A stretch of DNA of 64,000 nucleotides, taken from NCBI RefSeq assembly GCF_009982895.1, contig NZ_WXZL01000007.1:1-64000 (forward strand), written 5' to 3'. This document shows positions 26,268 to 36,801 of the stretch, in pieces. Positions within the stretch are counted from its first letter, which is position 1; each line of letters starts with the position of its first letter. The notes under the pieces are model-generated. The model worked only from the letters and a program-made list of their open reading frames with translations, had not been told where the DNA came from and did not search any database. Position numbers and translations under genes: made by a program. The DNA is from Deinococcus alpinitundrae (GTDB taxonomy: Bacteria > Deinococcota > Deinococci > Deinococcales > Deinococcaceae).

Positions 26268-27671
26268 ATGATTGATCCCGCCCTCACCTGGCAGCAGGCC
26301 TGCGAAGCGCTGTCCAGTGACGACTACGACGCGGCCTACCAGATTCTGGAAGCGGCCTACAACGAGGCTGCGCGCCCGGCCCGTGCCCGATTGGCACTGT
26401 ATCTGGTGAGCCTGAGCAGCTTGTACGGCGACTCGGGCAGCGAGGACATGCGCCGGGGACTGACCGAGGCCCGCACCCTCGACGCTTCGCTGCGGGCCGA
26501 CCCGCTGTACCTGGCGCTAAGTGCTGAACTCGACGCCCGCACGCGCGGCCCCGACGCCCAGCCGCCGCGCCCGGAAGCCCAGCACGCACTCGACGCCCTG
26601 AGCCGCTACCATGCCGCCTGCGCCCTGAGCCTGGGCGAGCAGCCGGAAGCGGCCCTGCAGGTCGCGCCGCCCGCGCCGGAGTTGCCGGTTCATCTGCGCT
26701 GGCGGCTGCGCAGCTGGCAGGCCGACGCCGAGGAGCAGCTTGGCCACAGCGAGGACGCTGTCGCCCTCTACGGCGAGGCGGCCCACCTGGCCCTGGGCAT
26801 CAACAAGGCGGTGATGTGGCAGGAGCAGTCTGCCCTGCTGCTGCAACTGGGCCGCACCGACGAGGCGGGCGCGGTGCTGGAGCGGGCGCGGCCCCTGTAC
26901 GGCAAGCCGCTGCCGGAGGAAGACACCCTGCATCTGGCCAGCTGGCACTACCTGCAAGCCCAGTTCGAGATGCATCAGAACGAGCTGGACACCGCCCTGG
27001 CCAGCATTCAGGAAGCTGCCCGGCTGGAGGCGTCGCAAAACGAAGCCAGCTACGGAGTGGCGCTGGTGTGGGGCCAGATTCTGACCAGCTGGGGCCAGCC
27101 GGAAGAAGCCCTGCCCCTGTTCGAGCAAGCACTCACGCGGGCCGAGGACGAGGACCGGCCCTACGCCCTGCACGAACTCGGCGTGGCCCTGCTGGACCTG
27201 GATCGCCCGGTGGACGCCCGCGAGAAACTCGAAGCGGTGCTGGGCGCTTCGGACTACCCTTTTCTGGCCGAGGTGCTGGCTGACGTGGCCGAGTGCGACT
27301 ACCGCCTGGGACGACTACAGGAAGCCCAGCAGGAAGCCGAGCAGGCACTCGCCCAGGGCGCGACCATTCCGGCCAGCTTGGTGCTGGGCAGCGTGGCGCT
27401 CGATTATTACCACCTCGACGACGCCCTGGAGCACTACCAGCGGGTCATCCGGGAGGCCGCGCCGGGCAGCCGCGACTGGATCACCGGACAGCAGATGGCC
27501 GCCGACGTGATGGCCCAGCAGGGCTTTCCCGACCCGGCGGCGGCCTACGCCCACGCCCAGCAAGCGCTGGAGCACACCGAGGCCAGCGACGACTGGTTCG
27601 GCACCCTGCAAGACCACCTGACCAAAGCCGAGACGCTGATGGGTGCGGGCAAAGGGCGAACGCTGAACTGA
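26268..27671 (+). CDS. TPR-repeat protein of unknown function
   Basis: A 467-residue, mostly alpha-helical protein built of tetratricopeptide-like repeats (for example [41 protein letters not shown] and [19 protein letters not shown], each with the W/L-G-Y/F-A pattern). No signal peptide or membrane segment is visible, so it is probably a cytosolic scaffold. Start chosen at the ATG at 26268 because TATGCT lies seven bases before it; an upstream TTG at 26220 is less likely. It is divergent from ftsH. A role cannot be inferred. Confidence 0.8.
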   Translation: MIDPALTWQQACEALSSDDYDAAYQILEAAYNEAARPARARLALYLVSLSSLYGDSGSEDMRRGLTEARTLDASLRADPLYLALSAELDARTRGPDAQPPRPEAQHALDALSRYHAACALSLGEQPEAALQVAPPAPELPVHLRWRLRSWQADAEEQLGHSEDAVALYGEAAHLALGINKAVMWQEQSALLLQLGRTDEAGAVLERARPLYGKPLPEEDTLHLASWHYLQAQFEMHQNELDTALASIQEAARLEASQNEASYGVALVWGQILTSWGQPEEALPLFEQALTRAEDEDRPYALHELGVALLDLDRPVDAREKLEAVLGASDYPFLAEVLADVAECDYRLGRLQEAQQEAEQALAQGATIPASLVLGSVALDYYHLDDALEHYQRVIREAAPGSRDWITGQQMAADVMAQQGFPDPAAAYAHAQQALEHTEASDDWFGTLQDHLTKAETLMGAGKGRTLN

Positions 27672-27695
27672 GGCGAGTCGCCAGAACCGGGCAAC

Positions 27696-28220
27696 CTAGA
27701 GTTCCAGCGCCGCCCGCGCCTGGGCCAGATGGTGGCGCAGGTGCCAGTCGTGCTTGGTCACCAGTTGCCACAGATCCTGCTGGCCTTCCTGCGGATGCAC
27801 GATCTGGCGGGCGAAGCGGGCGCTCTCCACGCCGCGCAGCAGGGCCAGCCAGCGCAGATTGAGGGCATCGAGCAAATCGAGAGCTGGGGCCAGCGGCAGC
27901 GCTGTGTCGGGCAGCAAGATGGTGGCGTCCTGATCGAACGGCTGGATGACGTACCCGTCTTGCGTCAGCCCGCCCTTGAGCCGCACTAAGCCATGCAAAT
28001 GCGCCTCGGCAGCGTGGTGGGCGAGCTGGCGCACGTTCCAGCTTCCAGGTCGGTAGGTGCGGGCCAGTTCGGACACGGTCCGCGCCCCGGTCAGGCCGCG
28101 CCAGCCGGCCACCGATTCTTCCAGCGAGGCGGAAAAGCGCTCCAGGGTCGCGGGAGAGCGCTCGGCGGCGGGAAGCTGCGGCAGCGGGCCGATGGGAAAG
28201 CGGTCAGCGGGAGTGGTCAC
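27696..28220 (-). CDS. DinB/YfiT-family putative metal-dependent hydrolase
   Basis: A 174-residue four-helix-bundle protein of the DinB superfamily, YfiT branch (RFPIGPLPQLP, RPGSWNVRQLAHHAAEAHLH). The metal-binding histidines are in LAHHAAEAH and in the C-terminal WHLRHHLAQ. Relatives act as thiol (bacillithiol or similar) transferases or have unknown activity. Start chosen at the GTG at 28220, five bases after TATACT; the frame is open further upstream. It is convergent with the TPR gene and directly downstream of the MFS gene. Confidence 0.8.
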   Translation of the reverse strand: MTTPADRFPIGPLPQLPAAERSPATLERFSASLEESVAGWRGLTGARTVSELARTYRPGSWNVRQLAHHAAEAHLHGLVRLKGGLTQDGYVIQPFDQDATILLPDTALPLAPALDLLDALNLRWLALLRGVESARFARQIVHPQEGQQDLWQLVTKHDWHLRHHLAQARAALEL

Positions 28221-28225
28221 GCCGC

Positions 28226-28231
28226 AGTATA
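28226..28231 (-). promoter_or_regulatory. -10 box of leaderless DinB-like gene
   Basis: TATACT on the minus strand, five bases before the GTG. It lies just before the stop codon of the MFS gene upstream. Confidence 0.5.
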
Positions 28232-28236
28232 ACAAG

Positions 28237-29478
28237 CTAGAGTTCCGGCAGCTTGGAGCGCGTGCCCAGCCAGGCGGTCAGCAGGCCGACGATGCCCGCG
28301 CCCACCCACACCACCCCGCCCGGCCCAATGACCCCAGCCAGCGCTCCGGCGGGAAAGTCGCCCAGCGGACGCACGCCCATCATCAGCAGGGTGTTGACGC
28401 TCATGATCCGGCCCCTGAGCCTCTCCTCAACGCGGCCCTGCATCACCGAGATGGCCACCGACTGCACCACGTTGAGGGCCAGTCCCTGCACGAACAGCGC
28501 CGCCATCGCCATCGCCAGGGTGTGGGTGAAGCCAAAGGCGATCAGCGAAACGACCCACACCGCAGTGGCCCCCAGGAAAACGCGGCCCTGCTGCTTGAGC
28601 TTCCTGAACGAGGCCACTGCCAGCCCGCCCACGACGGTGCCCAGCCCCACGGCGGTAAACAGCCAGCCCAGTCCGACGTGGCTCAGGTGCAGTTGCCGCT
28701 GGGCGAAGATCGGTAGGATCAGCGAGACGCTCGGCCCGAAAAACAGTACCGCGCCGTAGCCGCTGATGATCCAGGGCAGGAAGGTGTCTTGCTTGATGAC
28801 CTCGAGAGCTTCGGTGAGCGATTTCCTGAAATCGGGTTTACCTTCGCCCCCCCGCACGGCGGCCCTGCCCGAGAGCTGGATGCGCCACAGGGCGATCAGC
28901 ATACCTGCGAAGCTGGCAGCATTGAGCAGGAAGATGCCGCCCAGGCCCAGCGGTCCTGACAAGAAGCCTGCCAACGCCGGGCCGATGGCCGCTGCCGAGC
29001 TGAAAGCCACCGCTTGCAGCGCCACCGCGTTGGTGAGGAGTTCTTTGGGCACCAGCAGCGGCACCAGTGCTCCGCGCGTGGGCTGGTCGATGCTCAGCAC
29101 CGCGCTGGAGACCACCGACAGCACGATGATGCTCCACAGGGCGATGTGCTGGGTCAGGGTCAGGAAGCCCAGCAGCGCCGCCGTGATGGCCAGCAGGGTC
29201 TGGGTGAACAGTAGCAGCTTGCGCTTGTCGAAGCGGTCGGCCAGGCTGCCGCCGAACAGCGAGCAGCCAATGAAGGTGAGCGCTTGGGCCAGCGACACGA
29301 AGCCCAGCGCAGTGCTGGAATTGTCGGTGAGGCGCAGCACCAGCAAGCTGAGGGTCACGATCTGCATCCAGGTGCCGACGGCAGAGAGCAGCAGGGCCAG
29401 CCACAGCACGCGAAATTGCGGATTCTTGAGGGCGTCGAAGGTGTGAAGCTTGCTGGCGGTGGGGGCGGCGCGGCTCAT
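28237..29478 (-). CDS. MFS transporter
   Basis: A 413-residue major facilitator with 12 predicted membrane segments. The loop 2-3 motif GGSLADRFDKRK is typical of drug and siderophore exporters of the EntS/MFS_3 group. A central cytoplasmic loop (about 200-225, RGGEGKPDFRKSLTEAL) separates the two six-helix halves. It probably exports a small hydrophobic compound; substrate unknown. It is followed within 20 bases by the DinB-like gene, which has its own -10 box. No regulator adjoins it. Confidence 0.9.
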   Translation of the reverse strand: MSRAAPTASKLHTFDALKNPQFRVLWLALLLSAVGTWMQIVTLSLLVLRLTDNSSTALGFVSLAQALTFIGCSLFGGSLADRFDKRKLLLFTQTLLAITAALLGFLTLTQHIALWSIIVLSVVSSAVLSIDQPTRGALVPLLVPKELLTNAVALQAVAFSSAAAIGPALAGFLSGPLGLGGIFLLNAASFAGMLIALWRIQLSGRAAVRGGEGKPDFRKSLTEALEVIKQDTFLPWIISGYGAVLFFGPSVSLILPIFAQRQLHLSHVGLGWLFTAVGLGTVVGGLAVASFRKLKQQGRVFLGATAVWVVSLIAFGFTHTLAMAMAALFVQGLALNVVQSVAISVMQGRVEERLRGRIMSVNTLLMMGVRPLGDFPAGALAGVIGPGGVVWVGAGIVGLLTAWLGTRSKLPEL

Positions 29479-29576
29479 CTGCGCGCCACGCTAGCGCCGG
29501 GCAAAATCCGCCACCGTAAGCGGGGCGCAGCGGACATTGAGCGAATCTTGTGATTTCCGGTGTCCATCTGCACTTC

Positions 29577-31490
29577 TTACGGCTCCCGGCGAAGCTGCTG
29601 GCCCAGTTGCTCAGCAGCGTGGGCGGCGGCCCCCAGTTCCTGGGCCAGCGCTGCCGAACCCGGCGGTGGCAGGCTGCGGGCGTGCAGCGAGAGACTCAGC
29701 GCCGCATTGGCGTGAAGCTGCATCAGGGCGGCGTCGGTTTCGGCGGGCGTCAGGTCGCTCCCGGTGTGGCCCCAGGGCGGCTCCAGCCGGGCGGCCTGCG
29801 CCAGTTGCTCGGCCTGAATCCGCAGCGTGCGGGCGGCGCGGCGCTCAGCGCTGGCCTGCTCGGGGTCGCCGCCGCTGCGCAGGGCCGCCACCGCCTGCAC
29901 ATAGCGGTGCTGCGCCTCGGCGGCCTGCTGCAAGGCTCCCCGAAGCTGCACCGAGGGCCACTCGGGCCACAGCACATACACGCCGAGCGCAATTAGCCCG
30001 CCCAGCAACGTCAGCAAGATGCGCTGCTCGACGACCAGACGCTCCGGGAGACCCGAGGCCGACACCGAGAAGACCACGTAGAGCGTAATGGCCGCCGAGA
30101 AGGCCGCGTAACTGGTGGGAAACAGCGCGTAGACCAGCCAGGCCGCGCCGAGACTGAGAACGCCCAGCGCCGCCGGGCCGGGGTGCAGTGCCCAGACGAA
30201 CAGTGAGGCCAGCAGCACCCCCACCAGCGTGCCGCCGAAACGGGCCAACCCCCGCGTCAGGGTGCTGAGGTAATCCTGACGCAGCACCACGCCCACTGTC
30301 AGGGCCAGCCAGTAGCCGTGGGGCACGCTGAACAGCCGGGTCAGCAACGTCACCAGGGCCAGCGTCAGGGCATATTTGAGGGTGTGACGGCCCAGGCTGC
30401 CGCGCGGCGAGGCGTTGCGCCACCACTGGGCCAGGGCGCTGTCCGGCTGGGCGGGCGGCGGGGGCGGCTCGGGGTCGGTTGCTGCGGCCCGGTCTTCGGC
30501 CGTCAGATCGGTCAGCAGCCGCACCATCAAACTGGCCCATTCGTGGAGGTCGGCTCGCTGGCGATCAGCCGTACCAGTGGGGTTCAAGCGCTGCAAACTG
30601 CTGTTCAGCGCGGCACGGTCCTCCGGCGTCAGGTGGGACCGACCGTGCATCAGCCCAGTTTCCAGCGCCCGCAGGGCCGTCAGCAGCGCCGCACCCATCT
30701 GCTGGGCGGCCTGGCCCGCAGCCGGGTCACCGTCCCCTTGACGGGCCGTCCAGTCGGCGCGGGCGTAGCCGACCAGCGCGGCCCGCAGGCCCTCGGCCAC
30801 CCGCAATGAGCGGCGCAAATCGGCATGCTCGCCGCGCCAGGCCAGTTGGCGGGCCTGGTCGAGCACGGTCCAGGCGTCCTGAAACGCCGCCGGGTCGACC
30901 AGCTGATGGCCCGGCTGCGGCAGGCGGGCCATCAGCGCCGTCAGTTGGCCGTAGACCCGCGCCACCGCCTGGCGTTCGGGATGACGCGGACTCAGCGGCC
31001 AGATCACACCCAGCAGCAGGGTTTGCAGCAGCCCACCCAGCAGCACCAGCACGCCGCCGGACAGGGCCAGCGCGGGCGGCAGGTTCAGCCCCGAGAGCAC
31101 TATAAAGACCATGGTGCCCTGAATGCCAATGGTGGTGGCCGCCGCACCGGACGCGCCGTAGATGGCCAGCCCGAAACTCAGCAGCGCGGTGATGATGGCC
31201 AGCCACCAGGGGTGCGGACCGACCAGCAGCGCCAGCAGCGTGACTGCCCCCATCACGGCGCTGGCATTCAGCATCAGGCGCAGGCGACTGCGGTACACAC
31301 CGCTGTACGAGGCCAGCCCGGCGTTGAGTGCCCCGGTGGACGCCAGAATGCCCCAGGCCGCGTGCCCGGTCAGCGAGGCCAGGACAATCGGAATCGCCAC
31401 GCCCAGGGCGCAGCGGGTCGCCGTGCCGGGCCGCCACTTGTCAGGCGCGAAGGCGAAGGCGGTGCGAAACAGCAGCGTGCGGCGGCGCAT
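29577..31490 (-). CDS. FUSC-family membrane protein (fusaric acid resistance-like)
   Basis: A 637-residue protein with two blocks of about five to six membrane segments (about 25-165 and 375-505) separated by soluble helical regions. This duplicated design is that of the FUSC/YccS/aromatic-acid exporter family. The second block holds YGYWLALTVGVVLRQDY-type sequence (HGYWLALTVGVVLRQDY), the diagnostic FUSC motif. The C-terminal cytoplasmic part is Ala-rich and helical. Such proteins are thought to export aromatic acids or toxic compounds, but the substrate is unknown. No HlyD-type partner or regulator is adjacent. Confidence 0.82.
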   Translation of the reverse strand: MRRRTLLFRTAFAFAPDKWRPGTATRCALGVAIPIVLASLTGHAAWGILASTGALNAGLASYSGVYRSRLRLMLNASAVMGAVTLLALLVGPHPWWLAIITALLSFGLAIYGASGAAATTIGIQGTMVFIVLSGLNLPPALALSGGVLVLLGGLLQTLLLGVIWPLSPRHPERQAVARVYGQLTALMARLPQPGHQLVDPAAFQDAWTVLDQARQLAWRGEHADLRRSLRVAEGLRAALVGYARADWTARQGDGDPAAGQAAQQMGAALLTALRALETGLMHGRSHLTPEDRAALNSSLQRLNPTGTADRQRADLHEWASLMVRLLTDLTAEDRAAATDPEPPPPPAQPDSALAQWWRNASPRGSLGRHTLKYALTLALVTLLTRLFSVPHGYWLALTVGVVLRQDYLSTLTRGLARFGGTLVGVLLASLFVWALHPGPAALGVLSLGAAWLVYALFPTSYAAFSAAITLYVVFSVSASGLPERLVVEQRILLTLLGGLIALGVYVLWPEWPSVQLRGALQQAAEAQHRYVQAVAALRSGGDPEQASAERRAARTLRIQAEQLAQAARLEPPWGHTGSDLTPAETDAALMQLHANAALSLSLHARSLPPPGSAALAQELGAAAHAAEQLGQQLRREP

Positions 31491-31537
31491 GGGAATACTG
31501 TGGCACGCTGGGAGGGCGTCATTGGACTTGCGAAACC

Positions 31538-32536
31538 TTAAGAATGAGGCGTCGTGTCGTCAGCGTCGTCAAACCGGGCGATGGCCTGGCGAATCCGGTT
31601 GACCCGCAGGTGGGTCAGGTCGGGGCGGCCATAATGCCCGGCGAGGTCGAAATTCTGACGCTCCTCGCGCACGCGGGCATGGTCGAGGGCAACGACAAAC
31701 AGGCCCTCTTGCTCGGCCACCGGCTCCAGCAACCACGTTCCGTCCGGCGCGGCGGCGGCGCTGCCCCCATTGCCAAAAAACGGACGGTTGGTGGCCAGCA
31801 GTTCATCTCGAAAGGGCGTGCCCACCGGAATATCATCCGGGCGCAGCACCCCGCTGACCGACACCACATAAGAGCGACTCTCGAGGGCGATAAAGCGGGT
31901 GATGTCGGGCGTGTTGTGCATTCCGCCGGGCCAGACCGCCACGTGCACATCAGCACCCTGGGCGTACAGCGCTGTTCTGAGGAGCGGCACCCAGTTTTCG
32001 TAGCAATTCAGGCCGCCGACCTGAAAAGCGCCCAGCGGATGCACCCGCAGACCGTGACCGTCGCCCGCCGCCCAGACGAGGCGCTCCTCGTAGGTGGGCT
32101 GGGTTTTGCGGTGCACCGAGGCGACCTCACCGCGCTCGTTGATGTACACCAGCGAGCAGTAGAGGCTGTGCCCACCCCGGTCCGGCGCACGCTCCATGAT
32201 GCCCAGATACACCGCCAGATGATGCCGGGCTGCCAGCTGACAAACCCTACTGAGGTCGCCGCGCTCTATGACCACGCCCTGGTCGAGGTAGTGGGCGTAC
32301 ATGCGTTTCTGGGCCGGATCGTTGAACCTCGCGCCGCCCGTGAGTTCGACCCAGAACGGATAGCCCGGCACGAGCGCTTCACCGAAGACGACCAGCTGGC
32401 AGCTGCTGGAGGCCGCTTGCTCAATGAAACGCTCCACTTTTTGCAATGTCGCCACGCGGTCGAGCCACACTGGGGCCATCTGCACCAGACCGACCTTGAG
32501 TTCACCTGACGATTGAGGGAGAGGCTCGGTTTTCAT
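31538..32536 (-). CDS. nitrilase-family carbon-nitrogen hydrolase
   Basis: A 332-residue enzyme of the nitrilase superfamily with the full catalytic triad: Glu53 (FGEALVPGYPFW), Lys144 (HRKTQPTYEERLVW) and Cys178 (GGLNCYENWVPL). The Cys-Tyr-Glu-Asn-Trp neighbourhood is that of true nitrilases and cyanide hydratases (branch 1) rather than amidases, so it probably converts a nitrile to the acid plus ammonia. Start chosen at the ATG at 32536; an ATG three codons earlier overlaps the -10 hexamer TACAAT. It stands alone. The physiological nitrile is unknown. Confidence 0.9.
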   Translation of the reverse strand: MKTEPLPQSSGELKVGLVQMAPVWLDRVATLQKVERFIEQAASSSCQLVVFGEALVPGYPFWVELTGGARFNDPAQKRMYAHYLDQGVVIERGDLSRVCQLAARHHLAVYLGIMERAPDRGGHSLYCSLVYINERGEVASVHRKTQPTYEERLVWAAGDGHGLRVHPLGAFQVGGLNCYENWVPLLRTALYAQGADVHVAVWPGGMHNTPDITRFIALESRSYVVSVSGVLRPDDIPVGTPFRDELLATNRPFFGNGGSAAAAPDGTWLLEPVAEQEGLFVVALDHARVREERQNFDLAGHYGRPDLTHLRVNRIRQAIARFDDADDTTPHS

Positions 32537-32543
32537 CGACCCC

Positions 32544-32549
32544 ATTGTA
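32544..32549 (-). promoter_or_regulatory. -10 box of leaderless nitrilase promoter
   Basis: TACAAT on the minus strand lies seven bases before the ATG at 32536. It rules out the ATG at 32545, which lies within the hexamer. Confidence 0.6.
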
Positions 32550-32595
32550 GTCGACGGTAGCAGCTTCCCTGAGCGCCACCACGAGTCCTACCAAC

Positions 32596-32640
32596 CAGCC
32601 AATCTCGGCGAAGTGCTTGAGCACACGCTGAGATTGGCTG
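32596..32640. repeat. inverted repeat with inner hairpin
   Basis: CAGCCAATCTC (32596-32606) is repeated inverted as GAGATTGGCTG (32630-32640). The 23-base interval holds a small GTGC-TTGA-GCAC hairpin. It is in the gap between the nitrilase and P-loop kinase genes and has no T-run. Origin unknown. Confidence 0.6.
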
Positions 32641-32726
32641 ACGGGCATCTGGCCTCCAACTTGTCAAAACAACGTTCCCTGATCATGACGGCTCCCGCTC
32701 GCCCTGAACATTTAGAAACCCTCCGG

Positions 32727-33227
32727 TCACTCGAGCAATTCAACCAGCGCCTGAAAGTTCTCCTGCGGCGTGCCTTTTGCCGTGTCCAGTTGGAAGCGCG
32801 AGGTCATCCAGGGCTGATAGTCGTTGACCTGAACGTTCGACCAGGTGGGGGGCTTCCACTGTCCAGCATGGTTCTCCACATCCTCACGCCGCGTCTCGAC
32901 CCGCCGCCGATGTTCGGTTTCGTCAGAACAGATGATTTCAATATCTATGCACTGACTTGAGCAACGACGCGCCACTTCGTGCCAGGCTTCACGCGTGACA
33001 GGCAAAGGATTCACACAATCCACGACCACCGTTCGGTCCAATCGCAGGTTGTCCTCTGCGAGTGCATAAAGAACCGCGTAGCCCTCCACCGTGACCTGAA
33101 GTGCTGTATTGAGAAGTGCAGCTTCGACCGTATCCAGGCGCAGATAGGTGGCGTTGAGCTTATGTGAAAGCTGGCGGGCCAGCGTGGATTTGCCAGTTCC
33201 AGGGAGACCACTGAAGACGATTAACAT
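32727..33227 (-). CDS. P-loop kinase (AAA_33-type, zeta toxin/kinase-like)
   Basis: A 166-residue small P-loop protein. The Walker A motif SGLPGTGKSTLAR is at 6-18, followed by the R-L-D segment (TYLRLDTVEAAL) and the VVVDCVNPLPVTREAW region that form the phospho-acceptor site in kinases of this class. The lid region carries several arginines (EHRRRVETRRED). It probably phosphorylates a small metabolite, nucleoside or RNA end; the substrate is unknown. No antitoxin gene accompanies it, so a zeta-toxin role is not supported. Downstream of the groEL terminator, in the same direction. Confidence 0.8.
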   Translation of the reverse strand: MLIVFSGLPGTGKSTLARQLSHKLNATYLRLDTVEAALLNTALQVTVEGYAVLYALAEDNLRLDRTVVVDCVNPLPVTREAWHEVARRCSSQCIDIEIICSDETEHRRRVETRREDVENHAGQWKPPTWSNVQVNDYQPWMTSRFQLDTAKGTPQENFQALVELLE

Positions 33228-33242
33228 GACCTACAGTGTCAT

Positions 33243-33278
33243 AAAAAAGGGCCGGAGGAACTTATCCCCAGCCCTTTC
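33243..33278 (-). terminator. intrinsic terminator of groESL
   Basis: On the minus strand AAAGGGC pairs with GCCCTTT around a partly paired loop and is followed by a T-run. It lies about 25 bases after the groEL stop. Confidence 0.85.
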
Positions 33279-33300
33279 AAACTGTTGAATTTGTTTGTGC

Positions 33301-34962
<1,662 letters not shown>

Positions 34963-35011
34963 TTAAAAAGTGAGGTTAAGAGACTGAATAACCAAAACAG
35001 GGGAACGAACT

Positions 35012-35299
35012 TCAGTCGACGATGGCGAGGATGTCGCGCTCGCTGAGCAGGCTGTAGTTCTTGCCGTCCAGCGTGACTTCGGTGCCGCCGTACTTGGCGA
35101 AGTAGACGGTGTCACCCTCGGAAACCTCGACGGCCACCTTGGTGCCGTTGTCGAGGGTCTTGCCACTGCCGACGGCGATGACTTTGCCGCGCTGGCTCTT
35201 TTCTTTGGCAGTATCAGGCACGAACAGACCACCAGCGGTCTTCTGCTCGCCTTCTTCGATAATTTCCACGAGAACTCGGTCACCTAAAGGTTTCAGCAT
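35012..35299 (-). CDS. groS: 10 kDa co-chaperonin GroES
   Basis: A 95-residue lid of the GroEL chamber. The sequence [12 protein letters not shown] and the mobile loop [20 protein letters not shown] are canonical, as is the end [14 protein letters not shown]. The ATG at 35299 follows GGAGGAACCAC; the longer open frame upstream is not coding. First gene of the groESL operon. Confidence 0.97.
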   Translation of the reverse strand: MLKPLGDRVLVEIIEEGEQKTAGGLFVPDTAKEKSQRGKVIAVGSGKTLDNGTKVAVEVSEGDTVYFAKYGGTEVTLDGKNYSLLSERDILAIVD

Positions 35300-35406
35300 G
35301 TGGTTCCTCCATAAGTTGATGTGATGTGCGGCGCGGGGAAAAACGGCAGCGGCCTTGAGGCAAGACTCACAATTTTTGCCGTCCCAGCGCCAATCCGACA
35401 GTGGGA

Positions 35407-35436
35407 ACCTTAGCACCGGACTCAGCCAAGTGTCAA
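35407..35436 (-). promoter_or_regulatory. groESL promoter
   Basis: On the minus strand TTGACA (35436-35431) and TAAGGT (35412-35407) are 18 bases apart, about 110 bases before groES. No CIRCE repeat is recognisable, though TTAGCAC occurs at its -10 edge on the plus strand. Confidence 0.65.
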
Positions 35437-35514
35437 CCCTGAGAGTGCGGGAATCTGAGTCAGAAACGCTCAAGTTGCGGCTGCATGGGCATTGAGACGG
35501 GCATATACCGGTGA

Positions 35515-35543
35515 TTGACAAACACATTCGACATATATATGTT
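35515..35543 (+). promoter_or_regulatory. promoter of the GGDEF-RHH operon with overlapping palindrome
   Basis: TTGACA (35515-35520) and TATGTT (35538-35543) are 17 bases apart. The perfect palindrome CATATATATG (35532-35541) overlaps the -10 box, and a further CATATA lies 30 bases upstream at 35502. This layout suits autoregulation by the ribbon-helix-helix domain encoded just downstream. Confidence 0.6.
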
Positions 35544-35572
35544 TATGCCAGATACATCTCAGGGAGGTATAA

Positions 35573-36178
35573 ATGGCCCGTCCGCCGATTCTCAGCCGGT
35601 CCGAGTTTGAGAAGACGATGCAAGACCTCGTCAAGGTGCCGCTCACACTGGCGCTGGTCGACCTCGACCATTTCAAACAGCTCAACGATCTGCTGGGTCA
35701 CGCCGAGGGCGACCGGGTGCTGCGGCAGGTCGAGCGACTTCTCTCGGGCAGCCTGCCGGCGGGCAGCCACGTGGCACGGCTGGGCGGCGACGAGTATGCC
35801 GTGATTCTGCCGGAAAGCGCCGCAGAGACGGCCCTCATCCTCTTCGACGAGATCATCAAGCACTTTCAGATCAACCGCGAGAGCGACTGGCCGCGTGCCC
35901 TGGGGCTGTCGGTGGGACTGGCCGGCCGTCCGGCCCACGCCGAGAGCAGTTTCGACTTGCAGCGTGCCGCTGACGAGGCGCTGCTGCGGGCCAAGCGCGA
36001 GGGGCGCGGAAGGGCCTGCATCTATGTGGAGTCCAAGATGGTCCTGAAGAGCAACTACTACCCGAAAAGCCAGTTGGAGCGCCTCGCCAAACTCGCCTCG
36101 GCGCACAGCCGCACCGAGGCCAGTTTGCTCAGAGAAGCGCTTGACGACCTGATCGAGAAAAACCGGGGAGCGCTGTGA
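35573..36178 (+). CDS. GGDEF-domain protein fused to a C-terminal ribbon-helix-helix domain
   Basis: A 201-residue protein. Residues 5-152 form a complete small GGDEF (diguanylate cyclase-like) domain: the metal Asp30 in [14 protein letters not shown], then the signature GGDEY at 71-75 with Tyr in place of Phe. The product-inhibition RxxD site five residues before the signature is absent. Residues 156-197 (strand VLKSNYYPK, helices [14 protein letters not shown] and [17 protein letters not shown]) look like a CopG/Arc ribbon-helix-helix DNA-binding domain. GGGAGG precedes the ATG. It starts a tight operon whose next gene overlaps by GTGA. It may make or sense a nucleotide and control its own operon. 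The RHH assignment is by eye, and whether cyclase activity is kept is unknown. Confidence 0.75.
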   Translation: MARPPILSRSEFEKTMQDLVKVPLTLALVDLDHFKQLNDLLGHAEGDRVLRQVERLLSGSLPAGSHVARLGGDEYAVILPESAAETALILFDEIIKHFQINRESDWPRALGLSVGLAGRPAHAESSFDLQRAADEALLRAKREGRGRACIYVESKMVLKSNYYPKSQLERLAKLASAHSRTEASLLREALDDLIEKNRGAL

Positions 36179-36801
36179 GGGGATTTGACCCTACGTCCAG
36201 CTGGCAAACCGTGATGCAGGAAGCCTGGAGCGCTTACCTGCACGGCTCGTATCCTATCGGCGCATGCGTGCTGGACGGTGAGGGCGCGATCATCGCCCGT
36301 GGGCGCAACCGCCTAGGAGAAGAGCACCGGGTACACGAAATGATTTCCGGCCACCGCTTGGCCCATGCCGAGGTGAACGCGCTGCTGAACTTGCCGGAAG
36401 TAAGTACCGAAACGCCCGGCACACTGACGCTGGTATCGAGCGTGGAACCCTGCCCGATGTGCCTGGGAGCCATGCGGATGCAGGGCATCACCAAGCTGGC
36501 CTACGCTGCCGCCGATGCCTGGGCCGGGCACGTGGACGCACTGGATAAGACCTTCTATTTCAGCCAGAAGGCCACCGAAATTTACCGCGCCCCGCCTGAG
36601 GTGGAAAGGTTTTGCGCCACGCTGCTGCTGACCTTCTTCTTGGACAGTGAAATGGCACGGAACCACGGCTTTTTCAAGGTGAACCGGGAAGCACAGCCGC
36701 AGCAGTTTGAGCGGGCGCTTAAACTCCACATGGACGGTACCTTGCGGCGTCTACGCACAGAGCAGCGCGAATTCGCGGTGGCGTTCGGGATGCTGGCGTG
36801 A
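36175..36801 (+). CDS. nucleoside/nucleotide deaminase-family protein (first of two)
   Basis: A 208-residue zinc deaminase of the cytidine/deoxycytidylate/TadA fold. Zinc ligands are His64 in [10 protein letters not shown] with the proton-shuttle Glu66, and Cys93 and Cys96 in EPCPMCLGAM. The N-terminal part (YPIGACVLDGEGAIIARGRN) is typical. About 85 extra C-terminal residues distinguish it from housekeeping TadA (about 150-160). The GTG start overlaps the stop of the GGDEF gene. The second paralogue follows in another GTGA overlap. The substrate (free nucleobase, nucleoside, nucleotide or RNA) cannot be told from sequence. Confidence 0.82.
   Translation: MRGFDPTSSWQTVMQEAWSAYLHGSYPIGACVLDGEGAIIARGRNRLGEEHRVHEMISGHRLAHAEVNALLNLPEVSTETPGTLTLVSSVEPCPMCLGAMRMQGITKLAYAAADAWAGHVDALDKTFYFSQKATEIYRAPPEVERFCATLLLTFFLDSEMARNHGFFKVNREAQPQQFERALKLHMDGTLRRLRTEQREFAVAFGMLA

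Noticed and set aside
32727..33227. P-loop kinase as a zeta toxin
   Set aside because: Too short and without an antitoxin neighbour; kept only as a generic kinase.
35300..35480. CIRCE (HrcA) site upstream of groES
   Set aside because: Only fragments (TTAGCAC, GAGTGC) occur, in the wrong arrangement; no nine-base arms with a nine-base gap.
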